Position numbers and translations under genes: made by a program. A DNA stretch of 64,000 bases from Cupriavidus taiwanensis (GTDB taxonomy: Bacteria > Pseudomonadota > Gammaproteobacteria > Burkholderiales > Burkholderiaceae): NCBI RefSeq assembly GCF_900249755.1, contig NZ_LT976853.1:160011-224010 (forward strand). Reading direction: 5' to 3'. The notes below the pieces were generated by a model that did no database searches, was not told the origin of the DNA, and worked only from the letters and a program-made list of their open reading frames with translations. Shown here in pieces: positions 63,935-64,000 of the stretch. Each line of letters opens with the position of its first letter. Position 1 is the first letter of the stretch.

Positions 63935-64000
63935 ATGAAATCTGACAGGATCGACCAGCCCAAGGGCTTCGTCGACAGCAACTGGAGGGCGGTCGCCGGG
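63935..64000 (+). CDS. Start of an unrecognised gene, cut by the window edge
   Basis: An ATG at 63935 opens a frame of 22 codons to the window end: MKSDRIDQPKGFVDSNWRAV AG. I do not recognise it from so little sequence. GGGAG-type sites lie more than 30 bases upstream and no close ribosome site is obvious, so even the start is tentative. The 261 bp before it contain the paired CTGTAA repeats and no other gene. Confidence 0.4.
   Translation, partial: MKSDRIDQPKGFVDSNWRAVAG

Overview
The window comes from a GC-rich proteobacterial chromosome. Gene content and protein style fit the Burkholderiaceae, most likely Cupriavidus or Ralstonia: NtrY/NtrX-like pair beside rsmB, DUF4390, htpX and def-fmt; topoisomerase III with a Lys/Ala tail; GTP-type PEP carboxykinase; phhA-phhB with a divergent Lrp regulator; abundant LysR and two-component regulators. 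This assignment is an inference from memory of gene neighbourhoods, not a database result. I see no rRNA, prophage, IS element or CRISPR array. There is one tRNA (Phe).

Layout. 0-9.8 kb: start of mmsA with a divergent LysR gene; an alpha/beta hydrolase; a copper module (cueR-copA and divergent copZ, each behind its own 19-bp-spacer CueR-type promoter); an OmpW porin; an alkylsulfatase with a divergent TetR gene and a 24-bp operator. 9.8-20 kb: a cyclodeaminase-family enzyme, then a translationally coupled envelope operon (alpha-2-macroglobulin, YhhN/TMEM86, PBP1C). 20-25.2 kb: phenylalanine hydroxylation genes with an Lrp regulator, a TctDE-like two-component system and a SET-domain methyltransferase. 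25.2-27 kb: an unusual 1.1-kb gene-free region packed with GTATAC/GTTTAC/GTAAAC motifs and DnaA-box-like sites, then an HU gene, then a 12-bp-phased DnaA-box-like array inside the start of a DUF2272 lipoprotein. 27-36 kb: dinB, rarD, an orphan TRAP binding protein, a maltoporin-like lipoprotein, an aquaporin, a coiled-coil protein and a BrnT/BrnA pair. 36-50.6 kb: tRNA-Phe, ntrXY-like genes, DUF4390, rsmB, htpX, fmt-def, a LysM protein, dprA, a thioredoxin-like protein and topB. 50.6-64 kb: a LysR gene, a small 12-residue-repeat secreted protein, a glycine-zipper protein behind phased CTGTAA repeats, ybdD-cstA with a divergent histidine kinase/response regulator pair, pckG, a 2-hydroxyacid dehydrogenase, an MFS transporter split by an amber codon, a second 12-bp-phased DnaA-box-like array, a MOSC protein and the start of an unrecognised gene.

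How the genes work together. CueR probably senses Cu(I) and drives both export (CopA) and chaperoning (CopZ). The A2M-YhhN-PbpC operon looks like an envelope defence and repair unit. PhhA and PhhB convert phenylalanine to tyrosine with pterin recycling. CstA/YbdD with the adjacent kinase and regulator, plus PckG, suggests pyruvate uptake and gluconeogenic control. Def and Fmt act at opposite ends of the N-formyl-methionine cycle. The most unexplained elements are the GTWWAC array at 25.3-26.1 kb and the two DnaA-box-like arrays, which together could be replication-control or nucleoid-organising DNA.
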